NCBI RefSeq assembly: GCF_026339995.1
Contig: NZ_JAPEPT010000005.1
Span: 806,001 to 870,000, forward strand
Reading direction: 5' to 3'
DNA length: 64,000 nt
DNA from: Streptomyces sp. NBC_01481
GTDB lineage: Bacteria > Actinomycetota > Actinomycetes > Streptomycetales > Streptomycetaceae
The stretch's first letter is position 1. Every line of letters starts with the position of its first letter. This document shows, in pieces, positions 1-8,976 of this stretch. The notes beneath the pieces were generated by a model. It searched no databases, was not told where the DNA came from, and saw only the letters and a list, made by a program, of their open reading frames with translations. The translations under genes were made by a program, and so were the position numbers.

Positions 1-652
1 CGGCTGCCGGAGCCGCCGGGGTCGGCGCGGCGCGGATGCGCCGACGGCCGGAGGACGCCAGCTGGCGGCAGGCCGCAGGCGTCCGGCCGATCATCTCGGC
101 GACCTCGGCGAAGGGGTAGCGGAAGACGTCGTGCAGGATGAACGCCACGCGTTCGGCCGGAGTCATCGACTCCAGTACGACGAGGAAGGCCATGTTTACC
201 GACTCGTCCAGGGTGATCCGGTCGGCGGGGTCGGCCGGCTCGGCCCTGCCGCCGACCGCCCGACCGCTGATCCACTCCGTACGGTCGGGCAGCGGCTCGG
301 GTATCCATGTGCCGACGTAGCGCTCGCGCCGGGCCCGCGCCGAGCCGAGCACGTCCAGGCATACGCGGCTGGCCACCGTCGTCAGCCAGGCGCCGGGCGA
401 TGCGATGGCCTCCTGCTGCTGCGACGACATCGCGTACCAGCGGGTGTAGGTCTCCTGCACGGCGTCCTCGGCCTCGGTCAGCGAACCGAGCAGCCGGTAG
501 GCGAGATTGATCAGCTGGCGCCGCTCGCCGACGATCGCGCGCAGGTCCGGCTCGGACCGGTCGTGCCCTGACTCGGACCGGTCGTGCCCTGACTCGGACC
601 GGTCGTGCCCTGACTCGGGCTGGTCGTGCTCTGGCTCGGATGGGGTGCTCAT
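1..652 (-). CDS. ECF41-like (SigJ-type) RNA polymerase sigma factor, C-terminus beyond left edge
   Basis: Transcription initiation factor of the extracytoplasmic-function class. Reading leftward from ATG at 652 the frame stays open to base 1. Region 2 is visible as LGSLTEAEDAVQETYTRWY and region 4 as MTPAERVAFILHDVFRYPF followed by EVAEMIGRTPAACRQLAS, a combination typical of ECF41/SigJ proteins. That family normally carries a C-terminal SnoaL-like domain that controls activity; it would lie outside the window. The N-terminus is odd: before the sigma domain there is a run of HDRSESG units encoded by a 21-bp tandem repeat (about 549-640). The gene is divergent from the small membrane protein at 824, a possible target. 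Class assignment is firm, subgroup ECF41 is inferred from the motifs. Confidence 0.85.
   Translation of the reverse strand, partial: MSTPSEPEHDQPESGHDRSESGHDRSESGHDRSEPDLRAIVGERRQLINLAYRLLGSLTEAEDAVQETYTRWYAMSSQQQEAIASPGAWLTTVASRVCLDVLGSARARRERYVGTWIPEPLPDRTEWISGRAVGGRAEPADPADRITLDESVNMAFLVVLESMTPAERVAFILHDVFRYPFAEVAEMIGRTPAACRQLASSGRRRIRAAPTPAAPAA
549..640. repeat. 21-bp in-frame tandem repeat at the sigma factor N-terminus
   Basis: About four head-to-tail units of CTCGGACCGGTCGTGCCCTGA, the last one degenerate. Unit length is a multiple of three, so copy changes add or remove HDRSESG without a frameshift. The two central units are identical, which suggests recent expansion by slippage. Confidence 0.85.
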
Positions 653-823
653 GGTCACGACCGCTCCTGGTACTTCTCGTCCGCTTCCGCTCTCGCCCCT
701 TCGACGAAACACGGCACCGGATTGTGAGGCCGGCGCCTCGCCTGACATTTCGCGGGCCTGCGTCGTCGGACCGCCGAGACACCGCCGATCCACCGCCGCG
801 AGGCAGAAGAGGGGGACCACATC

Positions 824-1231
824 ATGGCCGTACAGACGACGACAGCACCGGGCAGATTCACGTTCCTGCACGTCGCGATCGCCTTGCAGACCTTGGCCCT
901 CCTCCTCCAGGCGGTCACCGCCGGACTACTGCTGTCCTCGTCCCACGGGGAGGTGCTGCACAGCGTCGGAGCGCGCGTGATGTACGGCGCGTCGATGCTG
1001 TACGTGCTCGCCGCGATCCTGGCGTGGCGGCCGGGTGGCGGCTCGCCCCGCCCCATCCTGTACGCGTCCGGCTTCCTCGCCCTCGCCTCGGTGCAGGTGG
1101 TCCTCGGCATCGCGCACAAGCCGGCGCTCCATGTCCCCCTGGGCGTCCTCATGTTCGGCCTGAGTGTGCTTGCGCTGCGCCAGGTCCTGTCCAGCGCCCC
1201 CGGCGTCAACCCACTGCTACGTACCCCGTGA
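824..1231 (+). CDS. small integral membrane protein, four predicted TM helices
   Basis: A 135-residue hydrophobic protein. Membrane segments can be placed at roughly 13-37 (LHVAIALQTLALLLQAVTAG), 50-68 (MYGASMLYVLAAILAW), 77-95 (YASGFLALASVQVVLGIAH) and 100-118 (VPLGVLMFGLSVLALRQ). A short soluble head of about 10 residues precedes them. The start is ATG at 824 with the purine-rich AGAGGGGGA just upstream. It is divergent from the ECF sigma factor with a 171-bp shared promoter region, so co-regulation by that factor is plausible but not shown. I recognise no enzymatic motif; function unknown. Confidence 0.75.
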   Translation: MAVQTTTAPGRFTFLHVAIALQTLALLLQAVTAGLLLSSSHGEVLHSVGARVMYGASMLYVLAAILAWRPGGGSPRPILYASGFLALASVQVVLGIAHKPALHVPLGVLMFGLSVLALRQVLSSAPGVNPLLRTP

Positions 1232-1330
1232 CGCTGCCAGGCGTTGAGGTCCGTTGACTCCCCAACTCTCATAGCATGCTTGCGCCTTGGGGTGAGCCGA
1301 GTCGACGAGCAGCTCGGCGATGTCTTCGTT
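1231..1330 (-). pseudogene. possible remnant of a GNAT acetyltransferase C-terminus
   Basis: On the minus strand the sequence reads DIAELLVDSAHPKAQACYES then WG, which resembles the end of GNAT N-acetyltransferases (the AQ..YE.WG segment that closes the acetyl-CoA fold). There is no upstream acetyl-CoA-binding motif and no full gene. It reads as a fragment left by deletion. Weak evidence because only about 25 residues match. Confidence 0.35.
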
Positions 1331-2026
1331 CAGGTCCGCCGGCGATGCGTCGTGAACCTGGTCGGCCACCCAGGCTGGCGCAAGGCACCGGGTCACCATC
1401 GCCCTCCCGACTCGCTCTTGGTCTCGAAGTCGCGATGGTCGGGGATCTTCGCTGCCCGACATCCCTTCCGGTCCGAGGTCGAGGCTTTGGGCCGGATACG
1501 CGTATGCGGAGGCATCCCCGCGGCACGCAGACCGGCGACCCCGGCGTGCAGCCTGGGCCACGCGTCCCTCTGCCGTGGATGGGTTGCTTATCGGTCAACT
1601 TTCAGGCCGATAAGCATCGTTACCTCCACTCTATCTTCACAGCAGCCACACAGGTAACCCCCGTCGTGACCACGGAATTTACGCATGCCGGATCGAGAGG
1701 ACTCCTGGAAGTGCCTCGCGTCATGAGCTCCGGACGCTGAAGTCACCTCTTGCTCAAAGGCGTTGACCTGTGCCTATGGTGATCGCCGCGCGCGTGGTGG
1801 ACCTTGACCGCTCTGCCATGACGCGCGCACGTCATCGGCGGCCGGGGGGACAGTGCCGCCACGGGGAGGGATGGACCGTCATGCCGCCATATCGGCTCAC
1901 TGCGCACGCCGCCTCAGTATCGGCGCCTTCTGCTGCCCCGGTCCCCGCGCCGTGACCGCGGGCTGATCCGCGCGCATTGCCGCCCACTCTTCGGACGGGT
2001 ACCCCCGCCTGCCCTCATTTCGCTGT
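1331..2026. other. non-coding stretch upstream of the polymorphic toxin gene
   Basis: I see no convincing gene. The stretch around 1580-1700 is less GC-rich than its surroundings. It contains an inverted repeat GCTTATCGG/CCGATAAGC (1586-1594 and 1607-1615, 12-base spacer) that could be a small hairpin or an operator. The remainder holds no codon bias. It probably carries the promoter of the toxin gene at 2041. Confidence 0.5.
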
Positions 2027-2040
2027 GAAGGAATGCCGTC

Positions 2041-5000
2041 TTGCGCCCCAGACCAGGGTTGTTCAAATCCAGATCACGAAGATCCGCAATATTCACCCCC
2101 GTCATCACGTCCGTCGCCACCCTGGCCGTCCTCGGTGGCCTGGCCGTCCAGCCCGACCTGCTCGCCCGTGACACCGGACAACGCACTGAGCCGGCGGGCG
2201 ACTCCGACGACTGGTTCGAGGACACGGCCGCCGAGCAGTTGCGGCAGGACCAGTGCCTGATGGCCGATGTGCTGCGCCTGGGCGGGCCGTCCATGGCGGC
2301 CATCGCGCAGGACGGCCTCAACCAACCGCAGGACAAGCTGCACGCGCTGGCCAACCGGGAGCACTGGGAGAAGACCCCGCTCGCCGAGGCGTACGACAAG
2401 GACCGGGACGCGGCGTCCAAGGAAATGGACAGCCTCAACGCCCTCTGGAACACCTGGAAGAAGCCGCTTGAGGGGCTGGAGAGGCCTCCCATAGCGGACT
2501 TCCACGAACCTCCGGGCGGAACGGGGGATGACAGGGGCACCTTCTATCACCAGACCGGTCTGACGAAGTGGGTCGCCGACCGGTACTGGAAGAGCGACTT
2601 CGACTTCTACGAGGACCCCACCCCCAAGGCCGACGAGCAGACGGTCAAGGCCGTCAAGGATCTCGGCGCACCGCTGTACGGCAAGGACCCCGACCCGAAC
2701 CTGCCCGGGTGGGACCGTGCACTCGATGAGCGGAACGCGTTCGGGTATCTGTCGGGTTCGTCCCTGGAGCCGATGGGTGCGGACAACGCCCGTATCTTCC
2801 TCGCCTCCGGCGGCTTCCCCCGCACCGCCCCGCAACCGGGCACGGCGGAGTACCGCATCGCGGTCGAGGACCTGAAGACCAGGTTCGCATCGTGCGCATG
2901 GCGTGACCCGATCGACCCGAACAAGGCGCTGGGTGGGATTGCCGACACTGCCGCCGGGGAGTGGCAGCGGGAGGTCGCCTCCCAGCAGGTGCAGCGCAAC
3001 CAGATCCTGAACGCCAACAAGGACGCCACGAAGTCCCTCGCCACAGGTGCGAAGTCGCTGGGCGACCTGCTGGGGCACTCCTGGGTCGCCGACCACCTCG
3101 CCCGCTGGCAGGACCACTGGGCAGCGGGCGGTGTGGGCTGGATCGGTGACAGCTATGTGACGATCGAGGTGCCGGGCGCCAAGGGCAACTGCCTGGACGT
3201 CGCGGGCGGTGCCAAGACCAACGGCACGCCGGTCCAGATCTATACCTGCAACGGCGGCGCCGCCCAGCAGTGGACGATCGAGGGCAGCGAGGACGACCTC
3301 CACCTCCGCAACGTCGGCTCGTTCAAGTGCCTGGATGTGGCCGGGAACGCGTCGGCCAATGGCACGAAGATCCAGATCTCGGACTGCTACAAGTCCAACG
3401 GGCAGTCGTGGAAGGGCGACGTCCGTGCCGCCTCGCCCCTGAAGAGCCTGTCCACGGGAAAGTGCCTGGACCTGAGTGCGTTCACCAAGAGCACGGACGC
3501 GCGGCTGTGGGACTGCAAGGACGCCAGTGGGCAGAAGTTCCTGATCAAGCCGTCCGGCCACAAGGGCACGGACACCCTGTCGTACCCGGACAAGGCCCAG
3601 TTCGACAAGGCGAAGAAGGGCATAGCCGACACCCAGGCCGCGGCGAAGAAGCAGCTCGCTGCGATCAAGGCGCAGTTGGAGAACGCCAAGAAGTCGGGCG
3701 CCACATCGGATGCCGCCGAGAAGGCCGCGTACGCCACCGCGGACGCGGCTGGTGCGCCGCGGGGCCGTGGTCTGCTGGTGGGTCAGCAGAAGGCGCAGGT
3801 CACCAAGGGCATCGTGGCGGCGCTGACGGCGATGGTGAAGGCGGGTGAGACGGCGGAGGCCGCGACGCGGGCGTCCGCCGGTGACAGCGACACGATCGCG
3901 CAGCGTGCGCTGGCTCAGGCCGCGCAGGTCAACGCGGAGTTCCGCAAGGAAGCCGCGCACACCGCCGAGTTGCAGGCGAAGGCCGCGGCCGATGCGGCGA
4001 AGATCCACCGCGACAACGCGAAGAAGGACAAGGAAACCGCGGAGGCCAAGCTCGCCGAAACGGTGAAGGCTGAGGCAGACGCCAAGGCGGCTGCCGCCGA
4101 CGCGCACGCCAAGCGGCTCGCCGCCGAGGCCGAAGAGGCCACGGCGAAGGCGGAGAAGGAGACCGCCGCCGCCAAGCAGGCCGAGGCGGCCCAGCACAAG
4201 CAGAACGCCCAGGCCGAGGCGACGAACGCCAAGGACGCCAAGGAAAAGGCCGAAGCCGCCGAAGCGACCGCGGTTGAGAAGAAGAACGGCGCGGTCAAGG
4301 CACGCGACAACGCCCGTGATCTCAACGCCGACGCGTGGGACGCCGCGCAGAAGGCGGACGCAGCCCGCGCCAAGGCGGACGCCAAGGAGGCGTACGCCGA
4401 GGCCCATGAGTCCGACAGCAACGCCCAGGAGTCCAGGGCGGCCGCGAACGCGGCTGCCGCGCATGCGGACGACGCCGAAGCAGCGGCTGGCCGGGCCCGG
4501 TCCGAGGCCAACGCCGCCACCCAGGCAGCCGCGGACGCGGACGCCGCAGCCACCCGTGCCGAGGCGGCCGCCAAGCGGTCCCGGGCGAACGCGGACGCCG
4601 CTCAGGCCGCCAAGCTGAAGGCCGATGCCGCGGTGCGGACCGCGACCAGTGCCGCTGCCGACGCCATCGAGGCGTCCGAGCACGCCTCCGAAGAGGCCAA
4701 GGCGGCCGTCAAGCTGGCCGACGAAGCAGAGAAGCTGGCCAAGACCGCCAAGTCCCAGGCGGACGAGGCATTCAAGGAGGCCGGCAAGGCCCTGGCCGCC
4801 TCGGCGAAGGCCGCGGGCTTTGCCTACGTCACCGCGCAGGCCGCGGTCGACGCGGGCAACGCCGCCGCGCAGGTCGCCAAGCCGGCGAACGACGCGATCC
4901 AGCTCGGCTCCCCGTACGTCACCACGGACTCGGCCGCGAGCCTGGTCGTGCTGACCGGGCAGGCATCCAAGTCCATCGCCGACCAGCAGAAGGCCGTCGC

Positions 5001-6954
5001 CGACGCCCACGCCAAGAACGCGCAGGCCGAGGCCGCCGCGGCCAAGAACCTCGCCGACCAGGCAACGGGCGACGCGAAGATCGCCTACCAGTACGCGGCC
5101 AACGCCGCTGGCCATGCGGCCACCGCCCGCGGCTACTCCAAGGAGGCCCTCGGCTACGCGGCCGACGCCGCCGCAGCCGCCTCAAAGGCCTCGGCGTCAC
5201 TGGCCCGCACCATCGAATACGACCGCAAGGCCACCGAAGACGCCGACGCCGCCGACAAGTCGGCAGGTCGCGCCGAAGGCTACGCCAAGGACGCACGCAC
5301 CTCCGCCGACCAGGCCGCCCTCGACGCTCAGGCCGCCCGTGACGCCGCAGCCGCGGCGGAGCAGTCCGCCAAGGACGCACGCGCAGCCGCGACACGTGCC
5401 GACGCAGCCGCCACAGAGGCCGAACAGGCGGCCAAGGACGCGCTGAAGTACGCCGAGGAGGCACAGAAGGCAGCCGAGGAAGCCGCACGCAACGCCGCGA
5501 ACAAGCAGGTCTCGACCGGTGCGGGAACCGGAGTCGGCGGCACGTGGTACGTCGTCGACGAGGACAGCATCGAGATCACCGACGCCAAGCAGCACGACCC
5601 CTGCTTGATCACGATCGGCTTCGAAGGCTGCACCACCACGTTCACGGTCACCTTCAGCGCGGTGGTCGACTTCTTCCTCTGCGCCAACCCCGATACGACG
5701 GCCAGCGGCGGCGTCTGCCCCAAGCGGGACACGCTGCTCATCGAGAGCAAGCGCATCCCCGGCCTGAAGAAGGACGTCACCCGCTACTTCTCCAAGCTGG
5801 AACTCATCCAGCAGACCCTCGCCTACCAGGTAATCAAGGCGGTCCTGGTCCAGGACTTCGTCGACTGCTGGCACGGCAGCGTCAGCGGCTGCGCCTGGGC
5901 CGCGAGCAACTTCATCCCCGGCAAGGCGCTCGGCAAGGTCTTCGAAGGCCTCCGGGCCCTGGACGCTGCCATGAAGACCGGCGTCGGGGTACGCGATGCG
6001 TTCAAGGCCCTCCAGGTCCTCGACCTGGATCCCGGGACCCTCGCCAAACTCAACGCCACCGTCAACGCCTATGAAGACCTGTATACCGCCTGCAAGGTGA
6101 ACAGTTTCCCCGGCACCACCCGGGTCCTGATGGCGGACGGCTCACACCGGCCCATCAGCCAGGTGGGCGTGGGGGACCTCGTCAAGGCCACGGATCCGGC
6201 TTCCGGCCAGATGCGGGTCCGGCAGGTCACCGACACCTTCAAGCACGACACCCAGCGGCTGGTGGACATCACCGTCGCCGGCGGGGGGAAGCTCTCCAGT
6301 ACCGTCGGCCACAAGTTCTACGTGATGGACCGCGGATGGACGCTGGTCTCCGACCTGCGCGTCGGCGACCGCCTGCGCACTCCGGAAGGCTCCGTCCGCG
6401 CGGTGACCGCCCTCCACGACCGCTCCGGCCTGGCTCCGCGCACGGTCTACGACCTCACGGTCGACGACTTGCACACGTTCTTCGTGCTGGCGGGCGCCAC
6501 TCCGGTCCTCGTGCACAACTGCAAGCTGGCCCTGGGGTGGCAGAACAAGGGCAAACTCGACGAGTGGGCAAAGCTTCCCGAGAACAAGTTCACCACCCTG
6601 TCCGAGGCGTCCGCGAAAAACTTCGCACGGATGGCGGAAATGGCCATCGCCGACCCGAAGGTGACGCTCCACGTCAACATGACGGGACTGAACGAGCTTG
6701 GAGGCTTCATGGCGGCAGCCCAGCGCGGCCTGAGGGCCGGCGAGGCTGGACACGCCACGGACTACGAGATGGCCATGATCGCGAGGGCTCTTGTCAACGG
6801 TCAGCGCCCGTGGAGTTCGATCAAGTTCTACTCTCCTTCGGGGCCGGATGGAGCTATGCGGCTGAATCCCTCGACAGATATGCCGGATCTATCGGTACTG
6901 AAGGGAGATCTTGACCCCTTGAAGCCTTCGATCCTCGGATCCTGCCACTGCTGA
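2041..6954 (+). CDS. secreted polymorphic toxin: ricin lectin, coiled coil, Hint, C-terminal toxin
   Basis: A 1637-residue exported effector. The start is TTG at 2041, eight bases after GAAGGA; an N-terminal hydrophobic stretch near residues 18-36 follows a basic head and looks like a signal peptide. Residues about 370-505 form a ricin-type beta-trefoil (repeats GNCLDVAGG, FKCLDVAGN, GKCLDLSAF with QQW, QSW, QKF). Residues about 520-1160 are an Ala/Lys/Glu/Asp-rich coiled coil. A Hint (pretoxin) domain runs from Cys1351 (CKVNSFPGTTRVLMADG) to VLVHN1493, followed by Cys1494. The final 143 residues (from KLALGWQNKGKLDEW) are the variable toxin, whose class I cannot assign. Hint domains autocleave to release the toxin. 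The next gene, 11 bases on, is the likely immunity protein. Confidence 0.88.
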   Translation: MRPRPGLFKSRSRRSAIFTPVITSVATLAVLGGLAVQPDLLARDTGQRTEPAGDSDDWFEDTAAEQLRQDQCLMADVLRLGGPSMAAIAQDGLNQPQDKLHALANREHWEKTPLAEAYDKDRDAASKEMDSLNALWNTWKKPLEGLERPPIADFHEPPGGTGDDRGTFYHQTGLTKWVADRYWKSDFDFYEDPTPKADEQTVKAVKDLGAPLYGKDPDPNLPGWDRALDERNAFGYLSGSSLEPMGADNARIFLASGGFPRTAPQPGTAEYRIAVEDLKTRFASCAWRDPIDPNKALGGIADTAAGEWQREVASQQVQRNQILNANKDATKSLATGAKSLGDLLGHSWVADHLARWQDHWAAGGVGWIGDSYVTIEVPGAKGNCLDVAGGAKTNGTPVQIYTCNGGAAQQWTIEGSEDDLHLRNVGSFKCLDVAGNASANGTKIQISDCYKSNGQSWKGDVRAASPLKSLSTGKCLDLSAFTKSTDARLWDCKDASGQKFLIKPSGHKGTDTLSYPDKAQFDKAKKGIADTQAAAKKQLAAIKAQLENAKKSGATSDAAEKAAYATADAAGAPRGRGLLVGQQKAQVTKGIVAALTAMVKAGETAEAATRASAGDSDTIAQRALAQAAQVNAEFRKEAAHTAELQAKAAADAAKIHRDNAKKDKETAEAKLAETVKAEADAKAAAADAHAKRLAAEAEEATAKAEKETAAAKQAEAAQHKQNAQAEATNAKDAKEKAEAAEATAVEKKNGAVKARDNARDLNADAWDAAQKADAARAKADAKEAYAEAHESDSNAQESRAAANAAAAHADDAEAAAGRARSEANAATQAAADADAAATRAEAAAKRSRANADAAQAAKLKADAAVRTATSAAADAIEASEHASEEAKAAVKLADEAEKLAKTAKSQADEAFKEAGKALAASAKAAGFAYVTAQAAVDAGNAAAQVAKPANDAIQLGSPYVTTDSAASLVVLTGQASKSIADQQKAVADAHAKNAQAEAAAAKNLADQATGDAKIAYQYAANAAGHAATARGYSKEALGYAADAAAAASKASASLARTIEYDRKATEDADAADKSAGRAEGYAKDARTSADQAALDAQAARDAAAAAEQSAKDARAAATRADAAATEAEQAAKDALKYAEEAQKAAEEAARNAANKQVSTGAGTGVGGTWYVVDEDSIEITDAKQHDPCLITIGFEGCTTTFTVTFSAVVDFFLCANPDTTASGGVCPKRDTLLIESKRIPGLKKDVTRYFSKLELIQQTLAYQVIKAVLVQDFVDCWHGSVSGCAWAASNFIPGKALGKVFEGLRALDAAMKTGVGVRDAFKALQVLDLDPGTLAKLNATVNAYEDLYTACKVNSFPGTTRVLMADGSHRPISQVGVGDLVKATDPASGQMRVRQVTDTFKHDTQRLVDITVAGGGKLSSTVGHKFYVMDRGWTLVSDLRVGDRLRTPEGSVRAVTALHDRSGLAPRTVYDLTVDDLHTFFVLAGATPVLVHNCKLALGWQNKGKLDEWAKLPENKFTTLSEASAKNFARMAEMAIADPKVTLHVNMTGLNELGGFMAAAQRGLRAGEAGHATDYEMAMIARALVNGQRPWSSIKFYSPSGPDGAMRLNPSTDMPDLSVLKGDLDPLKPSILGSCHC

Positions 6955-6965
6955 GGAAGTCGAAT

Positions 6966-7646
6966 ATGAACACCCATCGGAAAGACCCGTATCCGGACGT
7001 GGCCGCTTCGGGCGGCCTTGTATCGGCGATGAAAGAGGCGGCGACGCTGCGGGGAGGTGAAATCTGGCCGGCGCCCTCGACCGCCGACGCCATCATTGTC
7101 GAGACGGCAAGGGGTCTCGTGTCGGTCGATCCCGCAACCGAGGAGCGCCTGTTCCGGGTGCGTGTCCATATTCCCGGGTTCACCTGGGACATTCCCGGAT
7201 TCACCTGGGAGATCGGCTCGACGGACGATTTCGGGCTGCTGGTGGAGGCGGTTGCCGCATGGCGGGAAGGTGTGCCGTTCGACGAGTTGGCGGCGAGATT
7301 CACGTTCCTGGAGCTCGACGAATTCGCCAGGGCGCTCGAAAGCGGCGAGCCTACCTCCTCGCAGTGGTCCGATCTCCTGTCGTCCGACTTCCACCGGAGA
7401 CAACGGAGCCTTCTGCGTCGCCTCCATGCGGACGAGGTACTGCGGCACATTTTCCCGACGATCTCGCACGGTGCCGTCCGCTTGCGGGTGGATCTGTTCG
7501 ACGGGGCGAGCCGTCAGGTCCTGGTGCACGAGCTGGACGGGGAGCGCTATGAGGTCGTTCGCGTCGGGGTGCCCGGGGCCGACTGGGTCGAGGTGCCGAC
7601 CGGTGATCTGATCGCCTACCTGCGAGCTGCCTTGAACGAACAGTGA
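6966..7646 (+). CDS. candidate immunity protein of the polymorphic toxin, DUF6193-like
   Basis: A 226-residue acidic, soluble protein with no signal peptide, starting 11 bases after the toxin stop with AGGAAG as a ribosome site. Position directly after a Hint-type toxin is the classical immunity slot. The C-terminal half (SQWSDLLSSDF, then LRHIFPTISHGAVRLRV) resembles DUF6193 proteins, which share the LR.L.P..SHG..R motif. An internal duplication is visible: HIPGFTWD followed at once by IPGFTWE, encoded by two near-identical 21-bp units at about 7169-7210. The immunity role is inferred from context; DUF6193 is a recollection of motif, not a search result. Confidence 0.65.
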   Translation: MNTHRKDPYPDVAASGGLVSAMKEAATLRGGEIWPAPSTADAIIVETARGLVSVDPATEERLFRVRVHIPGFTWDIPGFTWEIGSTDDFGLLVEAVAAWREGVPFDELAARFTFLELDEFARALESGEPTSSQWSDLLSSDFHRRQRSLLRRLHADEVLRHIFPTISHGAVRLRVDLFDGASRQVLVHELDGERYEVVRVGVPGADWVEVPTGDLIAYLRAALNEQ

Positions 7647-7667
7647 TCTCGACAGATCGATGAAGTC

Positions 7668-7700
7668 GAAACCCCGCCAGGTAATCCCTGGCGGGGTTTC
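7668..7700. terminator. intrinsic terminator, usable from both sides
   Basis: Perfect 14-bp inverted repeat GAAACCCCGCCAGG/CCTGGCGGGGTTTC with a 5-base loop, lying between the convergent immunity gene and the DUF397 gene. The GTTTC/GAAAC ends give a short T tract in both orientations. Confidence 0.85.
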
Positions 7701-7760
7701 TTCGTGCCTCACGGTCGAGCGGAACGGGTGATGGCTACGCCCGGCTTTGCGGCCCGCACC

Positions 7761-8084
7761 CTAGTGCCAAGGGTGCGGGTCGCCGTCGTTCGCCGGTCGA
7801 CCGGGGGCGCGCGGGTCGCCCTCGGCGGCCGCCGTGACGAAGGCTGCGAAGGCGGCGGGGGTGACGGTGAAGGCGGGGCCGTCGGGGTTCTTGGAGTCGC
7901 GGACGGCGATACGGCAGGGCTGTGCGGCGACCTCGATGCACTCGCCGCCGGTCCCTCCGCTGTACGACGACTTGCGCCAGGCGGCGGCGCCGAGCGGGGT
8001 GCACTCCACGCAGTCGCCGCCGGTGCCTCCGCTATAGCTGGACTTGCGCCACAGCACGCCTGTCAGGTTCTGGTTGGTCCCCAT
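7761..8084 (-). CDS. DUF397 protein with duplicated motif
   Basis: A 107-residue small protein of the DUF397 family, found in actinomycetes next to XRE-DUF5753 regulators. The family signature W(R/K)KSSYSGG.GG.C(V/I)E is present twice, at residues 12-28 and 36-52, so the N-terminal motif has duplicated; one copy is usual in a 60-70 residue protein. VRDSKNPDGPAFTVTPAAFA is the usual closing segment. The start ATG at 8084 has GGGAGG upstream. The gene overlaps the 3' end of the upstream regulator by 53 bases, which implies translational coupling. Such pairs act in developmental or antibiotic regulation in Streptomyces; the partner is the gene at 8032-8892. Confidence 0.88.
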   Translation of the reverse strand: MGTNQNLTGVLWRKSSYSGGTGGDCVECTPLGAAAWRKSSYSGGTGGECIEVAAQPCRIAVRDSKNPDGPAFTVTPAAFAAFVTAAAEGDPRAPGRPANDGDPHPWH

Positions 8085-8892
8085 AACGTTCCTCCCGTAC
8101 GCAGGCGATCAGCGTCGCCGAGTCCTCCACCGAGAGGGCCGCAGCCTGCAAGTGATCGTAACGGTGCGCACAGTCCCTGACTGTCTCCGGGTTGGCGGTC
8201 ACATGAGCCGAGCCATAGCTCTCTGCGTAGACGATATCCGGGTCCCCTTCGAACCTCAGGACGGTGAACGACCCAACCGTCGCCGGGTGTTGACCCGCAT
8301 GGAAGGGGAGCACCTGGATACGGACCTCACGCCGGTCCCGGAAACTCAACAGATGGAGGAGTTGATTCCGCATGATGTCGCGGCCGCCGAACGGCCGGTG
8401 CAGCACCGCTTCGTCCAGCACCACCCAGACCAGCGGCGGGCGCTCCCGGCTCAAGATGCGCTGGCGCTCCATCCTCGCGGCGACCGCCTCATCGAGCCGG
8501 TCCGACCATCCAGCCTGAAGCACCGCACGCGCATAGTCGGGCGTCTGCAGCAGCCCGTACACCAACTGCGCCTGGAACGTGGAGATGTACGCCGCCCGCG
8601 CCTCCATTTCCGCATACGCCTGGAACCAGCTCGGCAACTGGCTCCGCAACACCAACCCCACCAGCCGTGAGAACACCCCGCCCGTCCCCAGCGCCGCGTC
8701 AACGCGCTCCGAGAAGTCCCGCGTCGGCACCTTCCTCGCCGTCTCGATCTGGCCGATGAGTGACGCCGTACAGAAGACGCTGACGCCCAGCTCGCCCTGC
8801 TTCAGCCCGGCGTCCTCTCTCAGGCGGCGCAGTTCGGAGCCGTAGTAGTCCAGCGGTGATGCGCTGGGATCCAGGTCGCGGATGTTGACCAC
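8032..8892 (-). CDS. XRE-family regulator with DUF5753 domain
   Basis: A DNA-binding regulator of about 286 residues. The HTH lies at about residues 15-70 (YYGSELRRLREDAGLKQGEL, then SLIGQIETARKVP). The DUF5753 segment follows, with the hallmark LQTPDYARAVL and late VLPF. The frame is open further upstream, but GTG at 8892 gives the family's usual length and has GGGGGTGA in front, so I place the start there. It pairs with the overlapping DUF397 gene downstream. It is divergent from a decayed ATP-binding gene at 8977, the arrangement common for WhiJ-like systems. Target and signal are unknown. Confidence 0.85.
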   Translation of the reverse strand: MVNIRDLDPSASPLDYYGSELRRLREDAGLKQGELGVSVFCTASLIGQIETARKVPTRDFSERVDAALGTGGVFSRLVGLVLRSQLPSWFQAYAEMEARAAYISTFQAQLVYGLLQTPDYARAVLQAGWSDRLDEAVAARMERQRILSRERPPLVWVVLDEAVLHRPFGGRDIMRNQLLHLLSFRDRREVRIQVLPFHAGQHPATVGSFTVLRFEGDPDIVYAESYGSAHVTANPETVRDCAHRYDHLQAAALSVEDSATLIACVREERYGDQPEPDRRAVAQVQL

Positions 8893-8976
8893 GCGGCGGT
8901 CACCCCCAAGCTCACGCCTCGCGGCGTTCGTTTCCGTACGTAGCCGACAGTAACCGCGACGCTGCACGCTGGTGAC

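Noticed and set aside
742..767. CTGACAT about 15 bases before CGTC upstream of the small membrane-protein gene, reminiscent of an ECF41 promoter
   Set aside because: The -35 part differs from the known TGTCACA and the spacing is loose; too weak to list as a promoter.
2074..5115. A 1013-codon open frame on the minus strand inside the toxin gene
   Set aside because: It is a mirror of the Ala-rich coiled coil in very GC-rich DNA, with Leu/Gly/Arg-rich meaningless sequence; the plus-strand product has clear domains.
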